Source: Progne subis subis (taxonomy: Eukaryota; Chordata; Aves; Passeriformes; Hirundinidae). From it: a stretch of DNA of 64,000 nt. Below are positions 1 through 13,575 of the stretch, in pieces. The stretch is from the NCBI GenBank assembly GCA_022316685.1, contig JAKJHU010001409.1:87984-151983 (forward strand). Reading direction: 5' to 3'. A program made the translations under genes and the position numbers. Positions within the stretch are counted from its first letter, which is position 1; the number at the start of each line of letters is the position of its first letter. The notes beneath the pieces are model-generated. The model made no database searches. It had not been told where the DNA came from and saw nothing but the letters and a program-made list of their open reading frames with translations.

Positions 1-879
1 GAATTGCTGCGGAGCTGCAGCCATGAGTAGATATCATCAGGTCTGCGAACATGGAATTTTTATGGATTTGGGGCCATTCCTCATTTCCCGGGATACAGAA
101 ATCCAAAATCCAAGGTGGCCTTTGGAAAAGGTCTGGCCACCACCAGCTCCGCCTCAGGATAAACTCATTCCAAGGAAAATTTGTAAGAAATCCCAAATAT
201 TTTCACCGGAAGCTCCGTGTCCCCAGCAACTTGAAGGGAAGCCACAATCCCCTCTCTGTCGTTTCCCAACATTTTCCTGGCTTTGGGAAGAGAAATCTCT
301 CCTTGTTCCCTGAAGTTCTTCCTCGGGGATGGATCCACGACGTCGGCACTGGGGAACGTGTTTGCGTTTGCTTGGAATTCCGCCCGGAGCCACCACAAAT
401 CCTCCTGGACTGGGTTCAATCCACGCTCCGGGCTGGGCCTGTCAGCAAATCCTTGATTTTTTTTGGGAGGGGAAATTCCTGCTCCAGGTCAGTCTGGGAG
501 CAGGAGGAGGGAGAGGGGCTGGAGAGGGAATTCTGGGATTTGCCATCCAGTCTGGGGCCATCTTGGCCCTCTCCTTTCCAGGGTTTTCCTGGCTGTGGCT
601 CCTCACATCCCTCCCTCCGGAAATGGCTTTGGAGTTGTTCCCAAATCCTGCACCTCTGGAGAAACCACCATGCCTATCCCTGCCTAGCTTCCATGGATAG
701 GAGAATCCCAAGGACAAGACTTTTCTCCAGGTCTTGCTCTTCCCAGCCCAGGAAGAGCATCAGGAACGTCAGGGGGGGTCTGCATCCCATGAAATGGGAT
801 TTTGTCCACATCGATTATCCTGATTCCCATGTTTTTGAGAATCGTTTTTCTTTCCCTACTGCGAAAAACACAGGCGGAT
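1..879. other. Intergenic, nothing recognised
   Basis: No exon, RNA gene or repeat family was recognised. Overlapping open frames on both strands have no family resemblance. Confidence 0.6.
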
Positions 880-1420
880 CATGGAATCATGGAATGGTTT
901 GGGTGGGAAGGGACCTTCAACAACATCCAGTTCCATCCAGGGACATCTCCCACTAATCCAGGTGGATCCAAGCACCAGTGTCCAACCCGGCCTAGGACAC
1001 TGCCAGGGATCCAGGGGCAGCCACAGCAAAGCTGGGAATTCCAGAATTCCCAGACCCTCCCCACCCTCCCAGACAGGAATTCCCAGTTCCCAAGATCCCA
1101 GCCCAATCTCCCCTTTCCCACTGGAAGCCATTCCCTGTGTCCTGTCCCTCCAGCCCTTGTCCCCAGCCCCTCTCCAGCTCTCCTGGAGCCCCTTCAGGGA
1201 CTCTGAGCATTCCCTGGATTTTTCCCTTCTCCTGGTGAACATTCCCAGCTCTCCCAGCCTGGCTCCAGAGCAGAGGGGCTCCAGAATCCTGGAATGGTTT
1301 GGGTGGGAAAAGACTTTAAATCCCATCCCATTTCAACTCCATTCCACGTCCAAGGACACCTCCCACCATCCCAAGTTTCTCCAAGCTCCATCCAACCTGG
1401 CCTTGGACACTTTAAGTCAC
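880..1420 (-). mobile_element. Composite CR1 LINE 3' fragment
   Basis: Read on the minus strand, this is a CR1 3' end: it starts on the plus strand with 'aatcatggaatggtttggg' (the complement of the CR1 tail) and runs through the common body to 'ggggctcc' at 1,281. It then joins directly to the tail of a second CR1 end. It is 5'-truncated and non-coding. Confidence 0.88.
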
Positions 1421-1474
1421 CTTTGATCATTCCAAACACCGTGTCCACCATGGATCCAAATGGATCTGGTCCCA

Positions 1475-1636
1475 GATTTGCTGTGGCTGCCCCGGGATCC
1501 CTGGAAGTGTCCCGGGCCAGGTTGGACACTGGGGCTTGGATCCACCTGGGATGGTGGGAGGTGTCTCTGCCCATGGATGGGGTGGAACGGGAGGAACCTT
1601 GAAGTTTTTCCAACCCAATCCATCCCATAATTCCAC
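1475..1636 (+). mobile_element. CR1 3' end fragment
   Basis: The body and tail, from 'tttgctgtggctgcc' to 'ccataattcc', are in opposite orientation to the copy ending at 1,420, so the two form an inverted pair. Confidence 0.8.
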
Positions 1637-1639
1637 GCT

Positions 1640-2535
1640 CACTACCTACTCCACAAACCCCTAGCCAAGGATGCATCCAGCTGCAGGGAAGCTCCAGGAA
1701 AAGAGAATCCCTGGGAATGCTCCAAGCAGGGAGAAGGGATCTGCAGGGAATCCCCAGGGCACGAAGGGAGAGAGAAAAACCTTTCAGTCCTTGAGTTATT
1801 CCCAATCCCAGCCCGAAAGCCGGACAAACTCCTGGATAAAAGCAGGAATCTCATAGGCCTGCACCTGTCAATCACAGGCTGCCATGAAAAGAAACTCCCT
1901 TGGCAAGAATTCCAGAGTTTCCAGCCAGAACAGGGAAGACACTGAAAACAACTGAGGAAGAGCAGAGAAGCAACTGAAAATCCCGGAGAAACCCCGGGAA
2001 TGTCAGGAGGAGACGTGGGATAAAGCACGGAGCCACCTCGGAACATTCCCAGCTCCCGCCCTTCCCACTCCCCACGGAGGAGCCGGGACGTGCCGCCGGC
2101 AGGATCCCGGGAAAGCTTTGATGGAAGTGGTTTCTTTCCCTGCTCCAGCGTTCCCACTCCCATCTCTGCGTCCCCGAGCCACCCAAACCACGGGATAATT
2201 GGATGTGTCAGCGTCTCCCGCATCCGGTGATGGAAGAGGCTATAAAAAGAAATGTTCCTGCCATAAACGCTTCGGGATGAAAAAGAGCTGGAAAAGTACA
2301 AGGAATGGGAAGGCCCCGCTCTCCTTCCGGAGGTGTGTCCAGGATTCCGGGGCACAAAGGTTTTGGAAGGAGGGGTTCGGATTTTGATCCCGCCTTCATC
2401 CAGCACATCCAGGGGTTTTTGGCCTCCATTCCGTCACGGAGGATCAGAAAGATTCCACACAACTCCCTGGAAGTGTCCCTTGGAGATGCTGCATCCACGG
2501 GGCTCCTCGGTGATGTCCAGAAATCAGGATGGATG
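1640..2535. other. Intergenic, nothing recognised
   Basis: This is GGAAT-rich unique sequence without recognisable features between two minus-strand CR1 blocks. Confidence 0.55.
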
Positions 2536-3070
2536 TGTGGAATCATGGAATGGTTTGGGTGGGAAGAGACCTTAAAGCTCATCCCATTCCCACCATCCCA
2601 GGTGGATCCAAGCTCCAGTGTCCAACCGGGCCTTGGGCACTGCCAGGATCCAGGGGCAGCCACAACAAATCTGGGAATTCCAGAATTCCCAGACCCTGCC
2701 CACCCTCCCAGACAGGAATTCCCAATTCCCAAGATCCCAGCCCAATCTCCCCTTTCCCACTGGAAGCCATTCCCTGTGTCCTGTCCCTCCAGCCCTTGTC
2801 CCCAGCCCCTCTCCAGCTCTCCTGGAGCCCCTTCAGGGACTCTGAGCATTCCCTGGATTTTTCCCTTCTCCAGGGGAACATTCCCAGCTCTCCCAGCCTG
2901 GCTCCAGAGCAGAGGGGCTCCAGAATCCCAGAATTTTTAGTTTTGGAAGGGACTTTAAATCCCATCCCATTCCCAGCCCATCCATGTTTAGGGACATTTT
3001 TCAGTATTCCAGGCGGATCCGAGCCCCAGTGTCCAACCTGGCCTTGGACACTTCCCAGGATCCAGAGGCA
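2536..3070 (-). mobile_element. Composite CR1 LINE 3' fragment
   Basis: The full common body is followed at about 2,925 by the second CR1 end. The junction is slightly degraded ('cagaatcccagaattttt'). Confidence 0.88.
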
Positions 3071-3916
3071 GACTTTGGGATCAGTGGGATGAGGAGCTGT
3101 CAATCAAAGCTGTCACCCAACAGGAGCCTCCAATGTTCTCCAGGCCCTGAACGTGTTCCTGCCAGAGCAAAATTCCTGAATCCAGGAATTCTCCCGACTT
3201 TTAATCATCCAGCAGAAAATCGGGGAGGACGAGCGGCACCAGAGGAGTGTTCAAGGGACAAATCCCAAACCTAATCACCTACGGGGATTAAATTCCTGGA
3301 TTTTGCACCCTAAATCCTCTCTTTTTCCAGGGTGGAAAAGCAGGCAGCAGTGAGCATCACCTCCAATAAAATCCATGGATTTGCTCCTGCTCCCAGCCTA
3401 TTCCCTCTCACTGCAGCCTTCCTGCGGTTTTGGCTGCCCCTGGAATTTGGCAGGAGCCACGGGTGCACTCAGAGACGGAATTGAGCCGTTCCCAGCGCGG
3501 CCCCGGGATGACAGGAAAGTGCTTGTGGATTTATTGGATAATTACGGAGCCGGGCACGTTGGGAAGGGAGCGGGGAGGTGGCGTCGGTGACTCAACGGGT
3601 GGCAGAATTCCATGTGCCGCTGGAATAACGGCAGGGAGAAACGGCGGAGACAGAAAGAGGCATTGTCCCGGCTCCGGAGGCTCCACACGGCACCCGGAGT
3701 TCTCCTTTGGGATTTTTGGGATTTTTTTTTTTTTTTTTTCCCAAGGAAAAGGTGTTAACCTGTTCCTGCACCTCTGTCCTGAACGTTTTCCCACTGGGAA
3801 AGGGAGTTTTTGCCTCTTTTCCGTGTTTTTGTGGGTTTTTTTGGAGCGTTGTCTTCCTTGGAGTCTTCATGGCATGTACCGGGTCGGAACAATCCTGAAC
3901 ATACCAGAGCTCTGAG
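3071..3916. other. Intergenic, nothing recognised
   Basis: It contains an 18-T tract at about 3,722-3,739. No exon was recognised. Confidence 0.55.
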
Positions 3917-4193
3917 TCATGGAATTCCAGAGGGATTTGGGGGGAAAATAACCTCCCAAACTCTACCACGGGCAGGGACACCTCCCAAGATCCCAGGGTC
4001 ATCCAGCCTGGACTTGGACACTGCCGGGGATCCACAGCAAATCCAGGAATTCCAGAATTCCCAGCCCTTCCCCACCCTCCCAGACAGGAATTCCCAGTTC
4101 CCAAGATCCCAGCCCAATCTCCCCTTTCCCACTGGAAGCCATTCCCTGTGTCCTGTCCCTCCAGCCCTTGTCCCCAGTCCTTCTCCAGGCTGA
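3917..4193 (-). mobile_element. CR1 LINE 3' fragment
   Basis: The tail is diverged but the body from 4,044 to 4,190 is near-identical to the other copies. It forms an inverted pair with the plus-strand copy at 4,438-4,850. Confidence 0.85.
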
Positions 4194-4437
4194 GGCATTT
4201 TCCAGTTTCAGGATATTCAGGAAATGTTGTTTACAATCAGAAACCAGACTTTTCCTCAGCTCACCTTTGGAATTTTGGGCTCCCAGCAGCAATTCCAGGG
4301 CTCCGTGAGTGCTGTAGACCCCTCCCAAACCTGGTTCCTCAGCCAGGCTGCAGCTCTCCAGGGATTTCCAGAATCCTGGAATTCCTGGGATATTCTGTGG
4401 TGGATCAGAGAGAGGAAAGACAGAGAGAAAGTGCTGG

Positions 4438-4850
4438 AGCTCCTCTGGGGCTGGAGCCCCTCTGCTCTGGAGCCAGGCTGGGAGAGCTGGGAATGTTCCC
4501 CTGGAGAAGGGAAAAATCCAGGGAATGCTCAGAGTCCCTGAGGGGGCTCCAGGAGAGCTGGAGAGGGGCTGGGGACAAGGGCTGGAGGGACAGGACACAG
4601 GGAATGGCTTCCAGTGGGAAAGGGGAGATTGGGCTGGGATCTTGGGAACTGGGAATTCCTGTCTGGGAGGGTGGGGAGGGGCTGGGAATTCTGGAATTCC
4701 CAGATTTGCTGTGGCTGCCCTTGGATCCCTGGCAGTGTCCAAGGCCAGGTTGGACATTGGGGCTTGGATCTGCCTCGGACAGTGGGATACGTCCCTGGGT
4801 TGGAAAGTGATGGGATTTAAGGTCCCTCCCCACCCATTCTATTCCAGGAG
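4438..4850 (+). mobile_element. CR1 LINE 3' fragment
   Basis: It starts with 'ctggagcccctctgctctgg' and ends with 'cccattctattccagg'. It holds the full common body in plus orientation, with one T-rich loop of about 245 bp between it and its inverted partner. Confidence 0.88.
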
Positions 4851-5599
4851 AAAAAAGGGATGAACCTCCCAATGTCCCTTAGGGGACACAGAGGTGCCAC
4901 CTCTGTCTGGGAACATCCATAAATTCTATTTTCTCTGGGATCGGGGTCTCTTTGGATCAAAACCCCTTCGGTCGAAACAGAGGTGAAAACACCAAGTAAT
5001 TTTTTTTTTTTTTCCTAGAAATGTTCAGCGCTTCCCGGTGATCCCTCGGCTGCCAGGAGCTGAATTCCGGGCCTGAATTCCCCATTTCTCACTCTTCAAA
5101 CACTTCCCGGCTCCCGGCTGTTAAAAGGAACGAAGCCACTTCAGTGGCGGCTCCAGGGAAGGTGAGGATTTGGCATCCAGGGAAAGAAACATGTTCATTC
5201 CCATTAAACCTCTCCACGGAGCCTTTTCCATGATGCACGGGGCCTTCGGCAAATCCAGGGATTAATCGTCCTGGAGGCGTCGCCTGGATAAATTCGACTC
5301 CAGCCAGGACATGGAGAAATAAATTCGCAGGGTTTTTTATTTCGAGTTTGGAGTTTTTAATTCTTCTCCGGGATTCACTCTGCAGGAAAAGGTGGGAATT
5401 TTTCCAACTTTTCTCTCCAAAATAAAATCCCTATGGAGGGTCTGTCCCTGACCCAACATTCCTGGCAGAGCCGTGGCTCCCAAAGGATTGGTGGGAAGTG
5501 AGGTTTTGTCCCTGATGAGGAGGTGGAGGAGCAGAGGATCCGTCCTGGGAAGAAAAAAAATATCCTGGCTGTTGGATTGTGCATGGAACAACATCCCTG
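4851..5599. other. Intergenic, nothing recognised
   Basis: It contains a 14-T tract near 5,000. No gene or repeat family was recognised. Confidence 0.55.
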
Positions 5600-6152
5600 G
5601 AATCATGGAATGGTTTGAGTGGGAAGAGTCTCCAAGATCATCCGGTTCAATCCAGGGACAAATTCCTCTCTCCTAGTTGGATCAAAACCCCAGTGTCCAA
5701 CCTGGCCTTGGACACTGCCAGGGATCCAGGGGCAGCCACAGCAAATCTGGGAATTCCAGAATTCCCAGCCCCTCCCCACCCTCCCAGACAGGAATTCCCA
5801 ATTCCCAAGATCCCAGCCCAATCTCCCCTTTCCCACTGGAAGCCATTCCCTGTGTCCTGTCCCTCCAGCCCTTGTTCCCAGTCCCTCTCCAGCTCTCCTG
5901 GAGCCCCTTCAGGGACTCTGAGCATTCCCTGGATTTTTCCCTTCTCCAGGGGAACATTCCCAGCTCTCCCAGCCTGGCTCCAGAGCAGAGGGGCTCCAGA
6001 ATCCTGGAATTGTTTGGATGGGAAAGGACTTTAAATCCCATCCCATTCCCACCCCATCCATGTCCAGGGACACCTCCCACCATCCCAAGTTTCTCCAAGT
6101 CCCAACCTCACCTTGGGCACTTCCAGGGATCCAGGGGCAGCCACAGTTTTTC
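5600..6152 (-). mobile_element. Composite CR1 LINE 3' fragment
   Basis: It has tail, common body, fixed junction at about 5,998 and a second CR1 end reaching 'ccaggggcagccacag'. Confidence 0.9.
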
Positions 6153-7336
6153 CAGGAAAATTAAGGCGCCATTAGCGGGCTCCAGTCAACCCCTGCTTGG
6201 GAATCTTTTCCTTTAGGATTTGTGTTTGGAATCCGTCAGGACCCCCCAGATCTCCTGATACCTCCGGAACGGAGGGGGCTGGATCCAATCCCGGCCTTTT
6301 TAAACCCGGTCTGGAACAGATTATCCCAACCTTCAGCTCATCAATGAACAAAACGTTGAGTTCCTGGATCTTTCCCAAACAACCGCTCACGGGAAGCATC
6401 CCTCGCTCCGAGGCATCCCTGGTTTTGATTTTGTGGGGAAAGGATTGACTGAGATTTCCCAAAAAGAAACCCCATTTTTCCTTGTCCCCGCTGAAACATC
6501 CATCCCTCCGACACCCCCTTCCCGCTTTTGATCCCAGCTGGAGCCGGGAAACACCAAAGAAGCCACAAAATGGGAAGGAGGAGGGAGGCAGGGAGCGGGA
6601 AACGGGAATCGAACTCCTCTGAACCGCAGCAAACATTCCCGGGATGAGCTCATTTTTATGGATCCGTCACGGGTGTGCGCCAGTTCTTCCATCATCCCGA
6701 AGGGCTGGAAGACATCCGCGGGTTCCCTTGGAATCCGGCGGAGGAGGGAAGAGATGATGAAGTCACGGGATGATGAAGGAAACCTTTCCTGAATTTGGGG
6801 GTCGGAGGAACCTCAGGGAATCAAAGCCCAGCCCTGGAATCTCTTCATCCGTGGTTTCCTGAGCTGCTCCTGCCAGTTCCCAGAGAATTCCTCCTAAATA
6901 AGGCGGAGCGGGATTATTTTAAATAAAACATAAAACGGGATTAACGATTTTCCGCGCCTTTTCCAGTCGTCCCGTGTTCAGCTTGTCCCTTGAGTCTGGA
7001 TCCTGTGATGGATCCTCATGGAACGTGGAGGCGCCTCAGAGCGAAGGGTTCAGCTCAGGCTCTGGGGCTTCATTCCAAGGAAAAGATGGAAAACACCCTG
7101 GAGCCACGCCGAGCCCAGGGAGAGCCAGAGGAGAGGTCCCCAAAGAGGTCCCACCTGGAATTTTGGGATACAGGGATGCACCAAGAACTGCCCTGGGCCA
7201 AATGCAGATTATCCCATGGGAGCCAGAATTCTGAGCAATTCCATGATTTTCCCATCTCGTTCAGGTGGTTTATTCCTAATTGCCCATTCCATGAGTTTGG
7301 AAAAAATCTCTGGGTGGCGAACAAACTCTGCCTGTG
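6153..7336. other. Intergenic, nothing recognised
   Basis: This is a relatively unique stretch. The interval 6,890-6,960 is locally A/T-rich and could be a conserved element, but nothing proves it. Confidence 0.5.
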
Positions 7337-7885
7337 GATCATGGAATGGTTTGGGTTGGAATGGACCTAAAATCCCATCTTGTTCCATCCAGGGACACCT
7401 CTCATGATTCCCAGGTGGATCCAACCCAGGCCTTGGACACTGCCAGGGATCCAGGGGCAGCCACAGCAAATCTGGGAATTCCAGAATTCCCAGCCCCTCC
7501 CCACCCTCCCAGACAGGAATTCCCAGTTCCCAAGATCCCAGCCCAATCTCCCCTTTCCCACTGGAAGCCATTCCCTGTGTCCTGTCCCTCCAGCCCTTGT
7601 CCCCAGCCCCTCTCCAGCTCTCCTGGAGCCCCTTCAGGGACTCTGAGCATTCCCTGGATTTTTCTTTCTCCAGGGGAACATTCCCAGCTCTCCCAGAGCA
7701 GAGGGGCGCCAGAATCCTGGAATGGGTTGGATTGGAGGGGACTTTAAATCCCATCTGGATCCAACTCCAGGGATGCCTTCCTCTATTGAAGGTTTCTCCA
7801 AGTCCCACCCAACCTGGCCTTGGACACTTCCAGGGATCCAGGGGCAGCCACAGCAAATCTGGGAATTCCAGCCCACCCCTTCCCT
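7337..7885 (-). mobile_element. Composite CR1 LINE 3' fragment
   Basis: The common body is followed by the junction at about 7,705 and a longer portion of the second CR1 end. A small deletion removes 'cctggctcc' before the junction. Confidence 0.88.
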
Positions 7886-7904
7886 ACTCCCACAGGGAAA
7901 AAGT

Positions 7905-8110
7905 ATCCCAGAATCCCAGAAAGATTTTGGTTGGAGGATCCCTCCAAGTTCAGAGTCTGCGCCGTGCCCGAGCCCCACCTTGGCACTGAGTGCCACATCC
8001 AGGAATTCCGTGGTCACCTCCAGGGATGGAGGCTCCAAACCTCCCTGGGAAGCCCCTTCCAACATCTGAACACCTTTTCCATGGAGAAATTCCCTCTGAT
8101 TCCCAACATG
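7905..8110 (-). repeat. Second interspersed family copy ('tggcactgagtgccacatcc' type)
   Basis: It contains the shared words 'ttggcactgagtgccacatc' and 'acctccagggatgg'. The same family recurs at least eight times in the window. It could be another CR1 lineage or an LTR; I cannot assign it by eye. Confidence 0.7.
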
Positions 8111-10534
8111 CCTCAGCAGGATTTGTTCCGAGCCCTCTTTGGCTCCTCAGAAGATAAAAAATCTTCCGAAGAGGAATTCCAGCTCCACCTCTTTCCAACG
8201 ATTCTTCCCTGCCTGATTCCCGATCTTCATTCCTTCCCTGGCCAGGGAGAAAATTCAGGAACGAGGAAATGGGGAGAAGAAAAGGGATCTCCCAAGAAGC
8301 AGGAAGAAAAATCATGGATTTTTCCCAGTTGTCTCTCCACGGCCGGGATTCCAAGTTCATGGAGAGGCCACTGGCACTGACCCCAGTCTGCAGCTAATTC
8401 CATCCAGAAACTCCCTGGGAACCTCCGCCAGCTCCGACGGATCTCTGGGATAACTCGAAGCTCCCCCCAGAAGATAATAGGAAAAATCTGTTCCAAAATC
8501 CAACGCACCTGCCGGATTCCACAAAGGCATTCCCAGGAAAAAAAAAGAAAAAAAAACCCCAAAAAACGAGGGATGTAAATGCAGGGGATGCCGCCTCTTA
8601 TGGGATCAAATCCTCCCATCCCAAAAAACTCTGTCCTTGGCATCCCTGGTTTTTCAGGAATGGGTTTTCCCATTCCCGTCCCGATTATTCCCCCGCCATG
8701 AGGAAAGAGATGTTTTTCTTTGGAATGTGGTGGCAATTGGGATGAGTTGTGGGATTTTTATCCCCCTTCCAGTGGGTGGTGATGGAATCCAAGTTTGGTT
8801 TCCCAATTTCCCGGGAATGTGTCGTGTCCGAGTTATCCCCAACTTTTCCACCAGGATAAAGGAGGAAAAAAGGCAAAAATAAGAAGAATTCCCGGTGTTT
8901 TGGGAAACCTCTGGATAAAATTCCCGCTGATTTCCTGCAGTGACTTCCTGGTTTGAAAAAGCAATAAAAATTTGGGATCAAACACATCCAAACTGGATCA
9001 TCCCTTCCATCTCTCCGTGGAATCCTGCCCCACTGGAAACCATTCCCAACTCACCCCCCTGGAAACCATTCCAAGCCCAACAGATTTCATGGATGGCCTA
9101 AATTGCCCGTCATTCCAAACTCATTATTCCATGCTCGGAATGACGCTTCCCCTCCACATTCCCTGTTTGTAAACCGTCATCACGTCCAACATTTATCTGG
9201 GAATCTCCCATCCAACCAAAACCCCAGAAATCCAGGATCCATCAAATGATCCACGGGAATCTTTCTTCCCAAAGAAAGCTCTTCCAGTATCGTGCCTTCT
9301 CTCAGCTCTCTCCAATTTCTCCACTTTTTTCTAGGAATGAATTGAGCAGGAATAGACCCGGGAAGTCAAATTTCCCACAGAATTCCCACTGGATTCGGCT
9401 GCCAAGGCGCCAAACCTTTCCCAATGGAGCCAAATCCTCCCCAGGATGCCAAGAAACACATGGAACCTCCAGGGTTTTTCCCAAAAAAAGACCAAAAAAC
9501 CTGGATTCCTTCACAGAGCTTGGATGAATGGAGGGAGTGAGCTGAGTTTGGAATTCCAAGGTTCTTCCACGCAGCTGATGTGGGACAGCAGATCCAGAAG
9601 TAGGAATTTCCATTGTTTCCTTGTGGGATTTGCAGCTTCCACGGCTTTGTGGGAAGATCCCATCTCCTGGAATGCTGGTGGTGGGTGGGATTAATGTGGG
9701 ACAGACATGGGAGAGGGAGGGAGGGACTTTTGGATAAGGCTCTGGAGAGACAGGAAAAGTGGGAATGGCTTCCCACTGCCAGAGGATCACTTCTTAAATC
9801 TTGGAATTCCCACGGGATTTCACTTTCGACTTTTCCTTTTCCCTTCTCTCTCTGTTCTCCGCCTGAAATTATCCCACCTGATCCCAAACTGGGAATTCTT
9901 TTTCCTGGATGGATTTAACCATCCCTGGAACCATTTCCCAGCTCTCTCCATCCGAACCTGTGGCTTTAGGAAACCTTGGGAACACTTAAATATGGAATTG
10001 TTACAATTTATAATTCCTCTCAACGGTGGCTCATGCAGCAATTCCCAAAAAAAAAATGGGAGGGTTTTCCCTCTCTCCTGGTATTCCCTGGTTCCTTGGG
10101 AGGAGCAGGGGGGGAGAGAAGGAAAAATCCTAACAGTTAAAGTATTTTTGGATCATAAGACATGGAAAACCCATGGGAATACATCCCATGAAGGAGCAAT
10201 AATCCCAGTATTGGTTATTGGGGAATTACGCGGATACAACATTTTTCATGGAATCACAAGGATGACAGGGAGCCAATTTTCCTGGAAGAGCTCTTTTCCC
10301 GGGGAGAAGGATTTGGGATTTTGTGGATGAGGCTGGAATGGCCCAGCCCAGATCCATCCATGCTGATCCTCTCATCCGTCTCTCCTGGGCTGATCCCAGA
10401 AAAAAGGTGGGAATTGTGTCCCTGTGCCCCCTGAGGTGAGACCCCACCTGCAGAGCTGCCCCAGCTCCAGGATCCAAACTTCAGGAGGATGTGGAGCTGC
10501 TGGAGCAAATCCCGAGGAGGCCCCGGAGCTGCTC
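8111..10534. other. Intergenic, nothing recognised
   Basis: 2.4 kb with short A-tracts (for example about 8,540) and no recognised exon or repeat family. Confidence 0.5.
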
Positions 10535-11290
10535 TGCAGCCAGGCTGGGAGAGCTGGGAATGTTCCCCTGGAGAAGGGAAAAATCCAGGGAATGCTCAGA
10601 GTCCCTGAAGGGGCTCCAGGAGAGCTGGAGAGGGGCTGGGGACAAGGGCTGGAGGGACAGGACACAGGGAATGGCTTCAGTGGGAAAGGGGAGATTGGGC
10701 TGGGATCTTGGGAATTGGGAATTCCTGTCTGGGAGGGTGGGGAGGGTCTGGGAATTCTGGAATTCCCAGATTTGCTGTGGCTGCCCCTGGATCCCTGTCA
10801 GTGTCCAAGGCCAGGTTGGATGGATTTGGAGAAACCTTGAATAGAGGGAGGCATCCCTAGAGTTGGATCCAGATGGGATTTAAGGTCTCTTCCAATCCAA
10901 CCCATTCCAGGATTCTGGAGTCCCTCTGCTCTGGGAGAGCTGGGAATGTTCCCCTGGAGAAGGGAAAAATCCAGGGAATGCTCAGAGTCCCTGAAGGGGC
11001 TCCAGGAGAGCTGGAGAGGGGCTGGGGACAAGGGCTGGAGGGACAGGACACAGGGAATGGCTTCCAGTGGGAAAGGGGAGATTGGGCTGGGATCTTGGGA
11101 ATTGGGAATTCCTGTCTGGGAGGGTGGGGAGGGTCTGGGAATTCTGGAATTCCCAGCTTTGCTGTGGCTGCCCCCGGATCCCTGGCAGTGTCCCAAGGCC
11201 AGGTTGGATGGATTTGGATCCACCTGGGATGGTGGGATGTGTCCCTGGATTGAACTGGATTTAAGGATCCCTTCCAACCCATTCCAGGAT
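10535..11290 (+). mobile_element. Two tandem CR1 3' fragments
   Basis: Two full common bodies lie head to tail (10,535-10,915 and 10,916-11,290). The tail 'aacccattccaggattctgg' of the first runs straight into the 5' truncation point of the second. Confidence 0.88.
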
Positions 11291-13160
11291 TCTGCTGGGT
11301 CCTAAATCTCAGGATCAGGAAGTTCAGGAGAAGCGGAATCAGCCGTTGGCGGGGGCTGGGATCATCCTATGCCACAGTGGGATTTAGGGAATTTTGCACC
11401 CGGATTCTCCCAACTGGAGGGAACATTTCCCCTCCTCTAAACTCCCAAAACTCCAGGCGGGTCCAACCTTCTCCCTCCCTCATTCCCAATCCCATCCTCA
11501 TTCCATGACTCATGTCTTCCACCATCTGCCATCAGCCTGGAAAACACTTCCCAACTGCTTCCTCATCCATGGATTTGCATCCAAAAAAATCCATCCCAAA
11601 ACCTCCCTCCAGGCTCCCCCCCGACTCCCAAAAACCTCCTGTCTCCCTTTAAGCTTCCAAAAAAAAAAAAAAATTTCTGCGGGAATTGCCTCTGGAAGCA
11701 AATCCGCTCCAGGCCCTACGGAACTTCCCGTTTAACGAGGAACCGTCTCCATTAGGGCCGGGAATTGCTTCCAGCTCTTCCCATTCCAGCAGCTGCGGAG
11801 TTTCCCCGTGGCCACCACCTGCCCGGAGCAGCTGCTCCGACACCTTCCCATCCCTGGATGAGGAGCCAACAGCTGGAAAACATCGGGGATTTACAATCGG
11901 GAATAAGAGGGGAAACTCCTTTCCATAAAAATACTTGGAGGTGATCTGGGCTCCTTCAAGCGGGGGATGCGGAAAACGTAAATTTTCTTGTGGGTGGTGG
12001 TTTTTTGGGGAATTTTCCCCAGTTTTCTGGGAAGATGGGAGGTGGGAAGCGCCCAGCGTTATCCCGCTCTATCCCGTACCTCCGGAAAAGCAGCAGGAAG
12101 ACACGGGGGGGAGTTTCCGTAGAAATTCCTTCCTTTGGGAGTGGGAAAATGAGGAGAGGGATAGGGAAAACTCAGGAAAGGAGATGGTTGCTCCTGGAGT
12201 ATCCCAAAGGTGGGATCTAATCCCAGCTGGTTTTGGAAGTTTTGGGAGAAACTCCCTCACTAGAATTCAGCCTGAATTTTAATGGAGATTCCGCTTTTCC
12301 AAGGATTTTTTTTTTCCACAAGCCAAAGTTTTTCCACACGGAGTTGAAGCCATGGAGGGCCTGGGGGATGATCCAGGTGCCGTTGGCTCTGGGAATCCCG
12401 ATTTCTCCGGGAATTTTCTCTTGGAAGCGTAACCTCCATAGGCACAAAGGGATGAGTTCCCAGCTCAGTTTTCCAGGTGAGGAAAGGGAATTCCTGCACA
12501 TTCCAGAGGCAGATCCTGGGGCAGAGAAGGATTTTTCTTTGTCTGTCCTTGATTCCGTTTCATCCCTAAAATTTGGGAACAAAGAAAATTCCTTGCTCCT
12601 CTCCTTTATCTCCAGGCCAGCTGAATTTTGGGAACGTCCCAAGCCTCGCATCCACAGATTTTGGGGGTGGGTTTAGGGATGTATTCCCGAATTTCCCCGT
12701 CCAGTTGTGTGCCAGCATGGGACTGGCAGCTGGAACAGCGGGAAAAGCTTTCCTTGGAATTAATGATTCCCTGGAATCCGAGCTGCCTGCAGGCATCTGG
12801 CAACTCCAACTCCGAGGTGTAAAACCGGAGGAAAACTCCAGGGAAAACAGTGGGGTGGAAATTCCTTTTTTATCCCATTTTTTTTTCCCCCCTCTGCTGT
12901 TCTGTCTACCAGCTTTATTCCTGGATTTTTCCAACCCCCTCTAGCTTCCTGATGCACAGACAGGATCCGGAGCAGCATCCCGAAAAAAAATTTCCAGTGG
13001 CTGTCAGGGAATCCGAGCCCTTGGAAAACTGGGAAATGTGTGGAGATAGCTGAGGAGGATGGAGGAGTCCCTGGGGTTTCTCTGTTGCTGCTCCGGCCTT
13101 TGTGTTCCCGGTTTTTCCTTTGGGAATCCCGTCAGGATTCCATAGCCTCTTACTGGAATA
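11291..13160. other. Intergenic up to the solo LTR, nothing recognised
   Basis: It contains a 13-A tract at about 11,660. Open frames of up to about 147 residues show no family similarity. Confidence 0.5.
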
Positions 13161-13575
13161 TGTTGGAGTCCAGGGCATTCCTTTGGCTGCCCTGGAGGGT
13201 CAGGGACCTGGGCAGGGGGCTCTGAGACCCCAGCCCAGAGCTCAGAGAGACACTGGATTTGATCTCAGTCCATGGGAAAAACTTCCTACACTGAGAGAGG
13301 GTTTGCAGGCCACAGGAGTGTGAAAAATAGTAGTTTAGTTTATCACAGGGTGAAAAAACAGTAATTTTAGGTTCATAGCATTGGAGTGAATGGGGACAAA
13401 ATGGAGAATTTGGGGCGTTGTCTCCTTCTTCTTCCTTCTCCTTCCCTCACTCCATTTCTGCAGTGACGTGGGCACAAAGGAGTTTGTGAGGATTGGGTCA
13501 GAGTGGAGATGACCTTTTTAGTAATAGTGACAGACATTGGTAAGAAATAGTAAATAACGAACACGTAGTAATTAG

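Noticed and set aside
6890..6960. CArG- and MEF2-like words in an A/T-rich patch
   Set aside because: Neither matches its consensus exactly, and short matches are expected by chance.
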